Shown: piece after piece, positions 1 through 10,695 of the stretch
How the letters are laid out: each line of letters begins with the position of its first letter
Position numbering within the stretch: position 1 is the stretch's first letter
Assembly (NCBI RefSeq): GCF_000346465.2
Contig: NC_034012.1
Coordinates: 12,364,972 to 12,428,971 of the forward strand
DNA from: Prunus persica
Taxonomy: Eukaryota; Streptophyta; Magnoliopsida; Rosales; Rosaceae
Direction of reading: 5' to 3'
Length of the DNA stretch: 64,000 nucleotides
Notes under the pieces: model-generated
Seen by the model: the letters and a program-made list of their open reading frames with translations, nothing else
Told to the model about the DNA's origin: nothing
Databases searched by the model: none
Program-made: the position numbers and the translations under genes

Positions 1-2241
1 TCATGAAAACCTGCATGTCTAGAAATATATATCCTGCCTGTTTGGGGATTAAAGCAGCGGTAACCATGGTGATTTGGACTATATCCCAAGAAAATACACG
101 GAAGAGAATGAAATCAAATTTATTTTTATTATAAGGACGAAGATATGGGAAAACTAAGCAGCCAAAAACTTTGAGAAAACAATAATCAAGATATTGATTA
201 AAGAGAACTTGGAAAGGAGATTGATCATGAAGGACTGAAGTAGGCATTCTATTTATCAAATAAACATAAGTGTCAAATGCAAAATGCCAATATTTTTTTG
301 GTACAGATCCATGGGCAAGGAGAGTGAGACCTCTCCCCCCCAATCTGATTGGAAATTGCGGATCTTGGTATTAAACAAGCGTTTTGCTTTGACTTGAAAT
401 TTAAGAAATATGTCACACACATCAGATTTACGGACTAAGGGGAAAAACCATACATATTTGGAAAAATCATCAACAAACAAAACGAAGTAACGATGTCCTT
501 CAATGGATAGAATTGGGGAAGGCCCCCATACATCACTGAAAATAAGTTCTAATGGATGAGAGCTAATAGAAGGAGTGGGAGGTCAAGAAAATTTAGACAT
601 CTTTCCCAAACAACAAGCGGTACAAGGAGGTAGGTCCTTTGAAAGAGAAGGAAGATTATTGCCATTTATTACTTGACGAAGAACACGTGGATGTGGATGA
701 CTCAAGCGTGCATGCCAACAAGAGAAATTGGCACGTTCGCTTAAGAAAGCCATGGGACCGTCATTTTTATTGGAGATGGCAATGTTACTAAGCTTATAGA
801 GGCCACCTTCATTCAGCCCGTGAAGTAGAGGTTTCCCCGTGTGCTGGTCCTTCACAACAAAGAAAGTGGGGTGAAACTCAAAATAACAATTATTATCTTT
901 GGAGAATTGATGAACAGAAAGAAGTTTCTTTGTGATATCAGGAACATGTAAGATATGAGATAGATTAAAAGAACGAGTGGAATTAGAAAAGGTAGATGTC
1001 CCAACATGAGAAATATTTAGCCCATTACCATTACCAACTTTCAATTGATCTGGACCATTGTAGTTATTAGCGATGGAGAGATTGGCAAGATCCGGAGTGA
1101 CATGATGAGTTGCGCCAGTGTCAGGAAACCATGTGTTAAAATCACTATTTGAATATGCTGGAAAGGATGCAATGTGAGCAGAAGCATCATTAGGCCTATC
1201 ATAGCGATATCGACATGTAGCAGCCAAATGATTTGTTCGATTACAAATCTGACATCTTGCTGTATTTGAAGGATTTGGTGGGGTTGGGAGCAATCCACGG
1301 TGCTGAGAATTGGATCTGGTATGAAAAGACCTGTGGTTGTTTTTATGTGATCTGTTATTGAAATTTGATTGACTTCAATGATTGTGGAAATTTGGAGATG
1401 CTGGAGCCCGAGTGTTATTGGAATTTTGGCCTTTGTACACCATATTAGCAGAAGGAAGAATGGTGGAGTAAGTTGCCTGCTCTTGAAGACGAAATTCATG
1501 ACTCACAAGTGGGCTATTGAGTTCTGAATAAGAGATGGGACTGAGTCTGGTAGACATGGCAGTGACCATATCACTGTAATCGCTGCCTAGATTGCGGAAG
1601 ATAATAGCATTGAACTCATTGTTATCAAGGGGTTTTCCTGCAGCTGCAAGTTGATCGGCTATGAGTTTGGCCTTTTGAAGATAAGTTGCTACTGGTAGAT
1701 CGCCTTTTGAGAAATTTTGAAGTTGAGTATGTAACTGAGGAGTCGGGTATTCGTAGGAGATCCAAAAGCTTGTGTGAGAGCTTTCCAGGCTTGAAAGGAG
1801 GTGGAGGTGCCTACTATGTGAGGCATAACATCTTCAGTTAAGGATGCAATAATCCAGCTGCGAAGCATTTGGTCACGTTTGTGCCAAGAAATAAATTCTG
1901 GGTTGGACTGAGAGGTATTGCCCGCACCTACTGTAGATGATGGTGCAGTGTCAGTTCCATCAATGAGACCTTCAAGGTCATAAGAAATTAGAATTGGCTC
2001 AAATTGTGTCTTCCACAACAGAAAATTGGTGGGGGTGAGCTTAAGGGAAAGAAAGTGTGAAGGATTAGGCATTGGCATTGTTTGATTGAGAGTGAGTGTG
2101 GAAGTGGGATTGATGGTTGTATCCTGATTAGGTTGAGATGCAGCATCTGATGTAGCCGTAGGAATAGAAAAGAAAAGAAAATAATAACGATAGAGATCAG
2201 AAGATAAGAAAAGGAATAGGATCAGTAAAGCTCTGATACCA
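1..2241 (-). mobile_element. Ty1/Copia retrotransposon, gag-protease-integrase part, degenerate, truncated by window edge
   Basis: Read on the minus strand. The primer-binding site complementary to initiator tRNA-Met is at 2241-2230 (TGGTATCAGAGC). It is followed by a gag segment at 2078-1689 (start MPMPNPSHFLSLKL), a gag C-terminal piece at 1569-1375, then 1293-583 with a CCHC zinc knuckle (CQICNRTNHLAATC), the protease motif DTGATHHV and a GAG-pre-integrase segment (CWHARLSHPHPRVL). Integrase core sequence lies at 480-256 (MFVDDFSKYVWFF), and integrase C-terminal sequence continues to base 1. The pieces lie in different frames with stops between them, so this copy looks dead. Reverse transcriptase and the 3' LTR would lie to the left of the window. 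Confidence 0.9.
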
Positions 2242-2272
2242 TATAAAGTTTAGATTTCCTCACACCAAATAG

Positions 2273-2488
2273 TGTTGAGATTTTCTATATTTATACACAG
2301 TATGAATCAGTTACAGAAATTCAAAAGAGCTGATATCAAGGAGGCGTTACACTTGCTATGATCAAGGAAAGATTACAAAATAATTACAAGATTCTTAGGA
2401 AGGAGAGACTACAGCTGGTGCTAATATCATGGGTGATCTGCAGCTGTTACAGCTGCATTTGTAACGGTTGAAGGTGCAACTAATAACA
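2273..2488 (-). repeat. Probable 5' LTR of the Copia element
   Basis: It sits upstream (in minus sense) of the primer-binding site. On the minus strand it starts TGTTATTAGTTGC and ends AATCTCAACA, giving TGTT/AACA ends. A TATA-like stretch (TATAAATATAG) lies near 2290. About 31 bases separate the inferred LTR end from the primer-binding site. The partner LTR is outside the window, so the limits are inferred, not proven. Confidence 0.55.
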
Positions 2489-5400
2489 CCTATGTTTATT
2501 GTGGTTGAGAATATAAAAGCAACCAGGGTGAAACTACTAAAGTGGAAACGAGGAGAATTCAATGGTACAAATATGGACATTGCTCGAGTGAGAGCTAAAC
2601 TCAACGATCTCATGAACCAGCCCTTAACCGATACAAACCTAGAAGCTCACCATCTCCTGGTACACAATTCTACGAGCTTCCGGATCGTGATGAAGCATAC
2701 TGGCGACATCGTTCAAGAATTGCTTGGCTCAAGGACGGAGATTGAAACTCGAAGTTTTTCCACCAAACAGCAAATAGTCGCAAACAAAAGAATTTTATTC
2801 CTGACCTTAAGGACAATGATGGTGTTTGGCATGATGCTGCCAATGGTATGGACGATGTGGTGTTAAACTATTTTTATAATATTTTTTCTTCACAAGGCTG
2901 TGGTGAACAGCAAGTTGTTTTGGATGTCATTGAAGATCGCATCACTGGTCCTATGAATTCTATTTTGACTGCTGCATACTCCAATGAAGAGATTAGAGAA
3001 GCCCTTTTTCAATGCATCTAACTAAAGCTCCCGGCCTGGTATGCCACCCATTTTTTTCCAGAAATTTTGGCACATTGTTGGAGAGGATGTTAGTCAAGCC
3101 ATCAGTGATTTTCTTGTTTCTGGCCATATTTTACGGGAAATAAATTTCACTCGCGTCGTATTGGTCCCAAAAGTGAAGAATCCTCAAGACATGGCACAAG
3201 CTTATGTAATGTGCTATTCAAGATTGATTCTAAGGTGTTGGCAAACAGACTTAAAGGACTCCTTCCTTCTATCATTTGTCCTGCGCAAAGTGCATTTATT
3301 TCCGGTCGGTTAATTTCTAACAATACACTATTAGCCACTGAAATCGCTCATTTCTTGTAAACGAGACAGCGAGGGAAGAAGGGCTTCATGGCTTTGAAAC
3401 TTGATATGAGCAAAGCCTATGATCGCATTGAATGGAGTTTTCTTAAAGGTATGATGACAAAAATGGGCCTTGATCCTCGTTGGGATGATCTTATCATGAC
3501 ATGTGTTTCTTCAGTATCGTATTCTTTTCTGGTGAATGGCACTCTCAAAGGTTATTTACATCCTACCTGTGGAGTTCATCGAGGTGATCCACTGTCCCCC
3601 TATCTCTTTCTCCTATGCGCCGAGGGACTTTCAGCTCTCATTGCTAAGCGGGAAAGAGAGGGATGTTTCCGGTGTATTTCTCTGTGTCGGGGGGCCCCAT
3701 CTGTTAACCACCTCCTTTTTGCAGATGATGGTTTTATTTTTGCCCGTGCCACAGTTGATGACTGCCATACTATCCGTGATATACTTGCTAACTATTCTCA
3801 AGCCTCGGGACAACAAGTCAATCTGTTGAAAAGCTCACTTTGCATTAGCAGTAATATTAGAAGACCCAACCAAGACCTCCTCGTTGCGACACTTGGAGTG
3901 CAAAGAGTGGATTTTCATGACCGTTACCTCAGGTTTGCCTACTTTGATCGGAAGAGATAACACTGCAAGTTTTAGTCACATTAAAGAGAGAATCTGGAAA
4001 CGTCTACAAGGATGCCAAGGCAAGTTACTGAACCCCGCCGGAGAAGAAGTCCTTATCAAAGCTGTCGTGCAAGCCATCCTCCTTTATACGACGAGCTGTT
4101 TCCTCCTTCGAAAAGGCTTTTGTGATGATCTTCACAAACTTATGGCAGACTTTTGGTGGAATAGCGCCAATGGTGACCGAAAAATTCACTGGATGTCATG
4201 GAAGAAACTGTGTCGATCAAAAGAGGACGGGGGCCTGGGTTTTCGTAACCTTTATGCTTTCAACATTGCTACTAGCTTAACAAGGATGGCGATTAATTAC
4301 CGAACCTGATTCCCTCATATCCCGTGTTCTTACAGCTAAGTAATTCCCCAACTCTTCTTTCATGAATATTAAAGTTAACCCTCATGCTTCTGCTAGTTGG
4401 AAAAGTCTTTGTGCAACCCGACAGATTATCGACAGGGGTTCACGGTGGTAGGTTGGAAATGGTGAATCTATTGAGGTGTGGAAGGACCGTTGGCTACCAC
4501 AACTGAAAACATTTCGTATTTTTTCTCCTAAACCTCCAGATTGTATAGTCAATAAGGTGGCCGACTTGTTACATTCGGACTCACCTAACTAGTTGGAATG
4601 TCCCTCTACTCCAGACTCTTTTCTTTGCGGAAGAAGTGGATTTGATCCGAAGCTTGCCTTTTAGTCTCCGTCGCCCTCGAGATCAACTCATTTGGCACTA
4701 TGACACGAAAGGGCTCTTTACTGTTAAAAGTGCATACTGTGTCGCCCAAACCCTTATGCTGTATAATGAGACAGTTACGGCTCCTTCCTCTAGCTCTAAT
4801 GCAGACTTCTCTATGTGGCCGACCCTATGGAAATCTCTGATCCCATGTTAAAAAAATTTGGTGGCGAGCTTGGTGGAATATACTACCAACGCAAGATAAT
4901 CTCTTGCGGAAAAGGGTCCCGACAACCGACGGATGTGTGCTCTGCCGGGGAGTGAGCGAGTCCTTTATTCGCTTACTCAGGGACTGCCACTTCACCCGTT
5001 GTGCCTGGTTCGCCCCTTGGTATTAAGAGAAGCTTGGGCGCTTTCTCCTCAGTCCGCGATTTACTATATGATTATGCTCACAATTATGCTGCTTTTGATT
5101 TTTCCTCTATCCTAATGATGGGTTGGACCATTTGGGAAGCACGCAATGCACTTTTGTGCAACAACAAACGTAGTGACCCAGCTCTAATGTGGACCAAGAC
5201 TAAAAGCAGATTAAATGAATTTATACAACATCAGATGGCAAAAGGTCCAAGGGCCATGCAACGGTCTATTAATTCTAAATGGTGCGAACCCAAGGAAGGT
5301 GACTGGAAAGTCAACCTTGATGGCTCTTGGGATAAAGACAACCAAATGGGAGGTGCTGAGGTTGTGATTCGTGATTCATATGGCACTTGTGTGGCAGCGC

Positions 5401-5996
5401 GAGCGAGCTACTCGTTTTGAAAATGTCTTCTCTCCCTTACACAGTGAAGCCCTTGCGGCAAGAGAAGGCATTAAGTTGGCGATGGAAAGGGGTCTACATA
5501 ATGTTTGTTTTGAGAGCGATTTTCTTCGGATCGTCTCAGCACTTAGGAAACTCTCTATATATAGGTCTTATATTGGCCTGATTGTGGAGGATTCTAAGAT
5601 CCTCCTGGCTCAGATCACTGGAGAAGGTTTTGCCCACACCCTTCGCCAAGCAGATGAGGTTCCTCACCATATTGCTCGTTTTGCTGTACACATTGGTTCT
5701 ACCATCCCATGGTTGAAGGAACCTCCAGATATTCTTATGGGTCTTTTATTTGAAGATTGTAACTTGTAGTTTTTTCAGGCATGTTCTGAGGGGGATGGGG
5801 GGGCACTCTACCGGAGGTAAGGCTCTTGCTCCTGTTTGGGGTTGAGCGGGTACGGCTAACTTGTTAGCCCGACGTCCGAGCACATTGGAGTAGAGACACT
5901 CACCTAATTCCCGACGACATAGCCCGGTTTTTGTACTTGTTACTCATGTTTCTTCAATAAAATACTATCGCTCTTCTCTATTAAAAAAATAAAATA
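2489..5996 (+). mobile_element. LINE (L1-like) ORF2, degenerate
   Basis: ORF2 of a non-LTR retrotransposon, broken into several frames. A linker region (ATRVKLLKWKRGEF, then RDRDEAYWRHRSRIAW-like sequence) runs from 2490 to about 2870. Reverse transcriptase lies at 3041-3960 with SKAYDRIEW, GVHRGDPLSPYLF and the catalytic FADD box (HLLFADDGFIF). RT thumb sequence follows at 3884-4309, a zf-RVT-like region at about 4636-4960, and an RNase H domain at 5280-5769 (VNLDGSWDKD, then HSEALAAREG and ESDFLRIV). It ends in an A-rich tail at about 5978-5996. Frameshifts near 2760, 3900, 4850 and 5400 and many stops make it inactive. It is already inside ORF2 where it meets the Copia LTR, so its 5' part probably lies left of the window. 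Confidence 0.88.
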
Positions 5997-6640
5997 AAAT
6001 TGTATTGTCTTTCAATTTATCCAAATTTTTTTACAACTCTCTTACCACATGTAAAAAATTAAAAAAAATTAAAAACATTCAGTGTTTTTAAAAAGAAAAT
6101 GTCTATTTTTTTAGATGGGGAAAAAAAAAATTTAACACAAGAATGACTTTTTTTTAAAAAAAAAATCAACAAAAGAAAGATCCTTTTTTAAAAAAATATA
6201 CAGACAAAAGGCATTCTTCTAAAGAAGTCTGTTTTCGAAGGAAGTTCATTGATTGCATTTTCAAACTATTAATTCTGTAAGTTTGATTATTTAATTTTTT
6301 TTTCTAAACCATTAATTAGGTAAGTCTTATTTGTTGGAATCTTTCAAAAAAGGGGAAAAAACAAACAAACGTTTTTTCTTATTTGAATGTCTCCTTATTC
6401 TCTTTGGAGTCTTTAAAAAAGATGTTTTTTCTTAATTAATTTTTGAACAAGGTGATAAGAAAATTGTCAAAAATTTGGATAATAAATTTAAGGAAACATT
6501 AAAATCAATACATTTAATAATGGAAAATTTGGAAAACAAATGTTAGCTTGTTTGATGTATTAGTTGCATTGTTTTAAGTAAGAAAAATGACACATGTTAT
6601 GAGAAAAAGGGAGAAGGTCCAAAAGAGAAGGTTGTTAATT
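5997..6640. mobile_element. Long-TIR MITE (copy 1 of a family also at 55728-56257)
   Basis: The right arm (about 6440-6640, with GACACATG and GGTCCAAAAG) matches the right arm of the copy at 56090-56257. The left arm near 6005-6060 (ATTTATCCAAATTTTTTTAC) is its partial inverse. The middle is homopolymer-rich and has no ORF. The left end abuts the LINE tail and may be truncated. Confidence 0.6.
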
Positions 6641-7049
6641 AGCATTCTCTATCCTCTAAATAAACATAAACTGAAATCAACAACTACTTTTATAACAAAA
6701 TAATGTAGATATCAATGAAGTAAAACGAAAATAGAAACTTCAATCATTTACAACTTTAAGAAAAACACAACATACAAGCAAACCAAGACACTACCATAAG
6801 CACCTCAAACACAATGATCAATCTACAAAGACACAACATACAACAAAATCATAACTGGAACAAGAACAAAAATAACTATCAAATTCAGAAAAAAAAAAAA
6901 AAAACTCCCAATCAAAAGAAGAAACTACGATACAATAAGAATCCTAGCAACACAAAGACACTACCAGAACTACCTCAAACACAATTATCAATCTACAATA
7001 CTAACATAAAACAAAATAAAATACTATCAAATTGAAAGAAAGAAAACAA
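6641..7049. other. AT-rich non-coding stretch with an imperfect direct repeat
   Basis: No gene is seen. The phrase CAAACACAAT-ATCAATCTACAA with its flanks occurs near 6805 and again near 6977, so about 70 bases are imperfectly duplicated some 170 bases apart. The long open frame here is a low-complexity Asn/Gln/Lys artefact. Confidence 0.5.
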
Positions 7050-7268
7050 ACCAATGATTTGAGGAGTTTCTATAGCCTTGCAACCTTTTACATGTGTTTT
7101 GTTTGCCATTTCAATACCTTGACTGCACCAATTACTAAGTGCCTGAAGTGTGGAAAATTTAATTTGGGTGAAGAGCAAATGCAAAGCTTTGCCTTTATTA
7201 AAGAAAAGTTGAGCATAGCACCAGTTCCAGCCATTCCCAACTTTGAGAATATATCCGAGGTCGAATAG
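7050..7268 (+). pseudogene. Ty3/Gypsy reverse-transcriptase/connection fragment
   Basis: Translates as LRSFYSLATFYMCFV, then HFNTLTAPITKCLK and QMQSFAFIKEKLSIAPV, ending PNFENISEVE. This is the segment after the RT catalytic box in plant Gypsy polyproteins, where families carry V/LRSFHGLASFYRRF and LT-APITECLK. Only about 70 codons remain, with no LTRs or other domains nearby, so it is a relic. Confidence 0.75.
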
Positions 7269-7608
7269 AGTAGGTGTATGAAATTGGTACTTAAGTGACG
7301 AGGGGTAAATTTAAATACTATTCAGACAGACAGAGATATATTCACACACTTTAAAACTTGACCAAAGATGATTATGACTAGTCAACAACTAGTCATGAAA
7401 GCCATAACCAAGAACACACACACAGCCTATACCAATTTGTACCTGCAAGCCTAGAAAATTACTAGTGACAACATAGGCACTCAGAAGGACCCGTAAATCT
7501 AGGCATCCCCTGTGCTAGCAACAACTATGGTGAAAGTGTTTGAAAGCATCATAATCAAGTAAACAACAAACAAGATATAATGATGACTAGTCAACCGCAA
7601 GGACTCAA
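7269..7608. other. Intergenic, nothing recognised
   Basis: No ORF, RNA gene or clear repeat boundary is seen. A TTGACCA...TAGTCA...CTAGTCAACAA phrase near 7360-7400 has an imperfect echo near 7585. Confidence 0.4.
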
Positions 7609-8073
7609 CTAATGACTTGTCAAACTCAAACAAATTAGTCTATGAAGAAACAAGGATTTGTCATTTTCAAACATATTCAACTTTTCAATCAAATCAGAAT
7701 TTTCTTTTTCAAGAGTGCTGACTTTATGATACAATTCATACATGTCAACTTCATTCTCATACAAGATATCACTCGACTTCTTTTTGGCCATTTTGAGAGT
7801 TTCATTTAGTTCATCAAGTTCCTTGACATTTTGTTCTAGCATGTGATTATGTTCTTTGAAATTACAAGTTTCATTTAAAAACATATTATACTTTTTATAT
7901 AGTTTCCTGTATGACTGCTCATCCTGCCTATCATCCCCAGACTTAGATTCATTTCCTGAATCAGATTCTCCCTCATTAACTACATGAATTCTAAGGGCAA
8001 AATGATTTGCCTTTTCATTAGATGAAGTGATATACTTGTTGGAATTATCACTATCACTATCACTCCATTGTGC
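7609..8073 (-). pseudogene. Copia-type Gag-Pol linker fragment (acidic/coiled-coil)
   Basis: One open frame on the minus strand starts WSDSDSDNSNKYITSS, runs through GESDSGNESKSGDDRQDEQ and continues into a coiled coil rich in Glu/Lys/Leu (ELDELNETLKMAKKK, VSTLEKENSDLIEKLN). An acidic WDxSDSD segment followed by a coiled coil is typical of the region after the gag zinc knuckle in some plant Copia polyproteins. No zinc knuckle or protease is present. The upstream end is cut exactly where the long LTR starts at 8074. Confidence 0.55.
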
Positions 8074-9642
8074 TGTAACACCCCGACCCCAAATTTAACC
8101 CTTATTTAATTATTTAATTATTTAAGGGTATTTTGGTCATATTTTTAACCGGAGAGAGTTTGGGGCAGTGACTAGTATTTTTGGATAGGGCGTACTGAGA
8201 CGAGTTCATAGACACGTAGTGGGCTCGAATCGAAGTTGTAACGAGAGAGATATGGTCAAAAGAAGCCCAGTGGCATAATCGTAAATATTCCGAAATGGGA
8301 TTTTTTATAAAAATCTGATTTTCTCTCTCTCTCCTCTCCCTCGAGCGCGACAGTCGGCCACGTTTTAGCCGGCCGTGCTCTCCTCCGGCCACCAATGACG
8401 ACGGGACCGGTACCAAAATGACCGGGCCGTCGTCCTCTTCCTACCCCAGCCACCTCCCGCCGCCAGCCGCCGTGGATTCGCCGGAATTTGGAGCTGAAGC
8501 GGCCGACGTCGTCCAAACTTCAAAGCCGTCGATCTCCCTCCTCCAGCCACCAATTCCGTCGACCCAGGTATGAATTTTGAACCTCTCGAGCTGCTCTAGC
8601 TGATGGTTGGGTAGGGTTAGATCGATTCTTAGCGTAGGCAACTCAATTTTCGAATTGAAAATCGGCAGAAACTTCGGCCTCCATGATTGGCCATTTTCGG
8701 CCACTTTTTGGGGTAGGTCCAAGAACAAAAGTGGCTCCAAATAGGGTGTTATACCTAGGGTAAGAGTTTGGAGCCGTGGTTTTGAGATTTTCCGGTGAAG
8801 CGTTATCGCTTTGGGCACCCACGCGCTGCCGGCGCGTGCGGCGGCGCATGCGGTGGCGCGTGGGCACTGTAGAAAAATAGCACTGTGTTCCGATGAAATC
8901 CTTAGGTTGTCACGAGTGCGTAGGATTTCGCGGATCTCAATTCGGACGTCGTTTGACTATCGAACGGATAATCGCATATTATGCGTTATCCAGGTTCGAT
9001 AGGTTGGGACCGTCGGATGGTCCCAAATTTCATATATGTTAATCTAGGTATTTCTAGGATCGTGTAGGAATTCACGGATCGTGAATCGGAGCCCCGGATG
9101 TTCCGAATAATAATTTAAAGTTTATATTTTATATTAACTTTCAGATCGTGCGATCGTGAGAAATCCGACCGTCCGATCTGAATCAAACTCGCAGGACAAG
9201 TGTCCTATACCTGGTAGAACCCATAGGGACTTCCGGATCGGAAATTGGAGGTCGTGGGTTCTGCAGGTCCGGTTGACCAGGGTTAGAGTAGTTTGACCCT
9301 TGGTTGACCGTGAGTCTTCCGGAGTAATCTCACCTTTTTAAGGGAGGATTATCGAGTGCTAGACCATTGTAGAGGATTACACAATATTAGAATTTATTTA
9401 TATAATTATAATTATATATGGTTGTACAAGGGTACAACAGAGTTTAGAATGTCAGTTTGGAGGGCTATATGCACTACTTTAGGTACCTCCCCGGATGTTG
9501 GATTCACTACATGCACCACCAAGTGAAAGTTAGGTCCCACGTGGCGTAGGTTATCCGGCGTTGGGACAGACCCCATACGTGGCGTTGGTTGTACCGGCGT
9601 ATGGGGAGCTATTGTGATATTGTTTGATGTTTACTTCTTAAT
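8074..9642 (+). mobile_element. Partial long LTR of a Gypsy-like family related to 15809-18379 and 47738-50296
   Basis: Starts TGTAACACCCCGACCCC and shares ordered blocks with the two other long LTRs: GAGTTCATAGACACG, a TATA-like TTTTTTATAAAAATC near 8307 followed by a CT-rich tract, a GC-rich leader, GGTATG at about 8567, CTAGCTGATGGTTGGGTAGG, and AAGAACAAAAGTGGCTCCAAAT. The 3' half is different or missing and the sequence stops at a MITE. No target duplication or coding region was found, so it is a truncated or diverged LTR. Confidence 0.65.
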
Positions 9643-9709
9643 TTTTTTAAGGGCTAACATCATATTACCTTCTGAAGGTTTGGGGTCATTCTTTAAAACC
9701 GGTCACGGA

Positions 9710-9978
9710 TGTCACATTCCGAGATCGGCTCCACCGTAGCACGATATTGTCCGCTTTGGCCCCCCTATCTACCCTCACGGTTTTGTTTCTGGAAACTCAC
9801 GAGCAACTTACCAGTGAGTCACCCATCCTGGGATTGCTCTAGCCCAAACTCGTTTAACTTTAGAGTTCCCATGACTTCGATGCTAGTGAGCTTTCAAAAA
9901 GCCTCATGCTAGATAGAGGTGGGCATGTACATATAAGGCACATCACCCCCTCTTCGTTAGTCGATGTGGGATGTTACA
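9710..9978 (-). mobile_element. Cassandra-type TRIM, solo LTR
   Basis: On the minus strand it begins TGTAACATCCCACATCGAC and ends GGAATGTGACA, 269 bp, flanked by perfect 5-bp duplications ACGGA (9705-9709 and 9979-9983). Between about 9885 and 9819 the minus strand resembles plant 5S rRNA (AGTTAAACGAGTTTGGGCTA, then CAGGATGGGTGA), which is the hallmark of Cassandra retrotransposons. Only one LTR is present, so it is a recombination product. Confidence 0.88.
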
Positions 9979-10166
9979 ACGGAGCTTCAATTTTGTCAAT
10001 TTACGCCCTAACTTTTTAAAATTCAACCAATGTACACTTTTCGTCAGTTTGACCGTTTGGTTTTCTGTTAAATGATGACGTGTCAAAAGCACGGTCCACT
10101 TTTTTGCTTAGATATAATTAAATGTTAAGAAATAATATTTGACATATATTAAAATAAAAATAAAAA

Positions 10167-10168
<2 letters not shown>

Positions 10169-10204
<36 letters not shown>
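10169..10204. repeat. (TC)n microsatellite
   Basis: Pure TC dinucleotide run inside the MITE. Confidence 0.95.
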
Positions 10205-10207
<3 letters not shown>

Positions 10208-10285
10208 TCTTCGTATTAACCCTCACTCCAATTCAAGAATGACCCCAAATTTTCAAAGGGTAAAATGATATTAGCTCTTTTTTAA

Positions 10286-10500
10286 TTATTCTGTGATTTC
10301 AATTTTACCCCAAAAATATAAATAAGATAAAAATGGATAATTACGTGGTATAAATGGAGATTTCTATTGTACATTTTTCCAGCAGGTTCAAATCCAATCC
10401 AATGCAATGCTCCAAGTAAAATTACCAGACGTATATGTATTTTCTAATGTATGATTCCATGATCCCAACACTTATTTGCATCCAAAGGGAGGTATTGAGA
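10286..10500. other. Short intergenic stretch, nothing recognised
   Basis: AT-rich, with no ORF or repeat boundary seen. Confidence 0.4.
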
Positions 10501-10504
10501 CCCA

Positions 10505-10695
10505 ATCCTTACCTACAACCTTTCCTATACCGCAGGTATAGGACCCCACCATTACCTACACCATAGGTACGTTTTTTCACCCAAACCTTACCTATACCAT
10601 AGGTATTTTTATTTCTATTTTGACCCAAAAATTACCTACAATACAGTTAAAAACCTACAGTATAAGTATACACATCACAACCTATAACATAGGTG
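10505..10695. repeat. Cluster of short palindromic repeats (ACCTAYACCATAGGTA type)
   Basis: At least four degenerate copies of a motif with ACCTA and its inverse TAGGT around a short centre: CCTATACCGCAGGTATAGG near 10527, CCTACACCATAGGTA near 10555, CCTATACCATAGGTA near 10590, and CCTATAACATAGGTGC near 10680. Each can fold into a small hairpin. No known family is assigned. Confidence 0.6.

Larger units (their letters stand above)
9643..10285. mobile_element. MITE with 8-bp target duplication, host of a nested Cassandra LTR
   Basis: Terminal inverted repeats of about 48 bp: left GGGCTAACATCATATTACC from 9651, right ending in the inverse (GGTAAAATGATATTAGCTC) at 10277. Flanking duplications TTTTTTAA are at 9643-9650 and 10278-10285. 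An 8-bp duplication suggests a hAT-type origin. The internal part holds a nested LTR (9710-9978) and a (TC)n tract (10169-10204). There is no transposase. Confidence 0.8.

Noticed and set aside
9819..9885. Possible 5S rRNA gene on the minus strand
   Set aside because: Only part of 5S is present, diverged, and it lies inside an LTR with TGTAACA ends and ACGGA duplications: a Cassandra LTR.
8074..9978. Single solo LTR from TGTAACA (8074) to TGTTACA (9978)
   Set aside because: The flanking bases do not match, and 9710-9978 is a separate Cassandra LTR with its own duplications inside a MITE.
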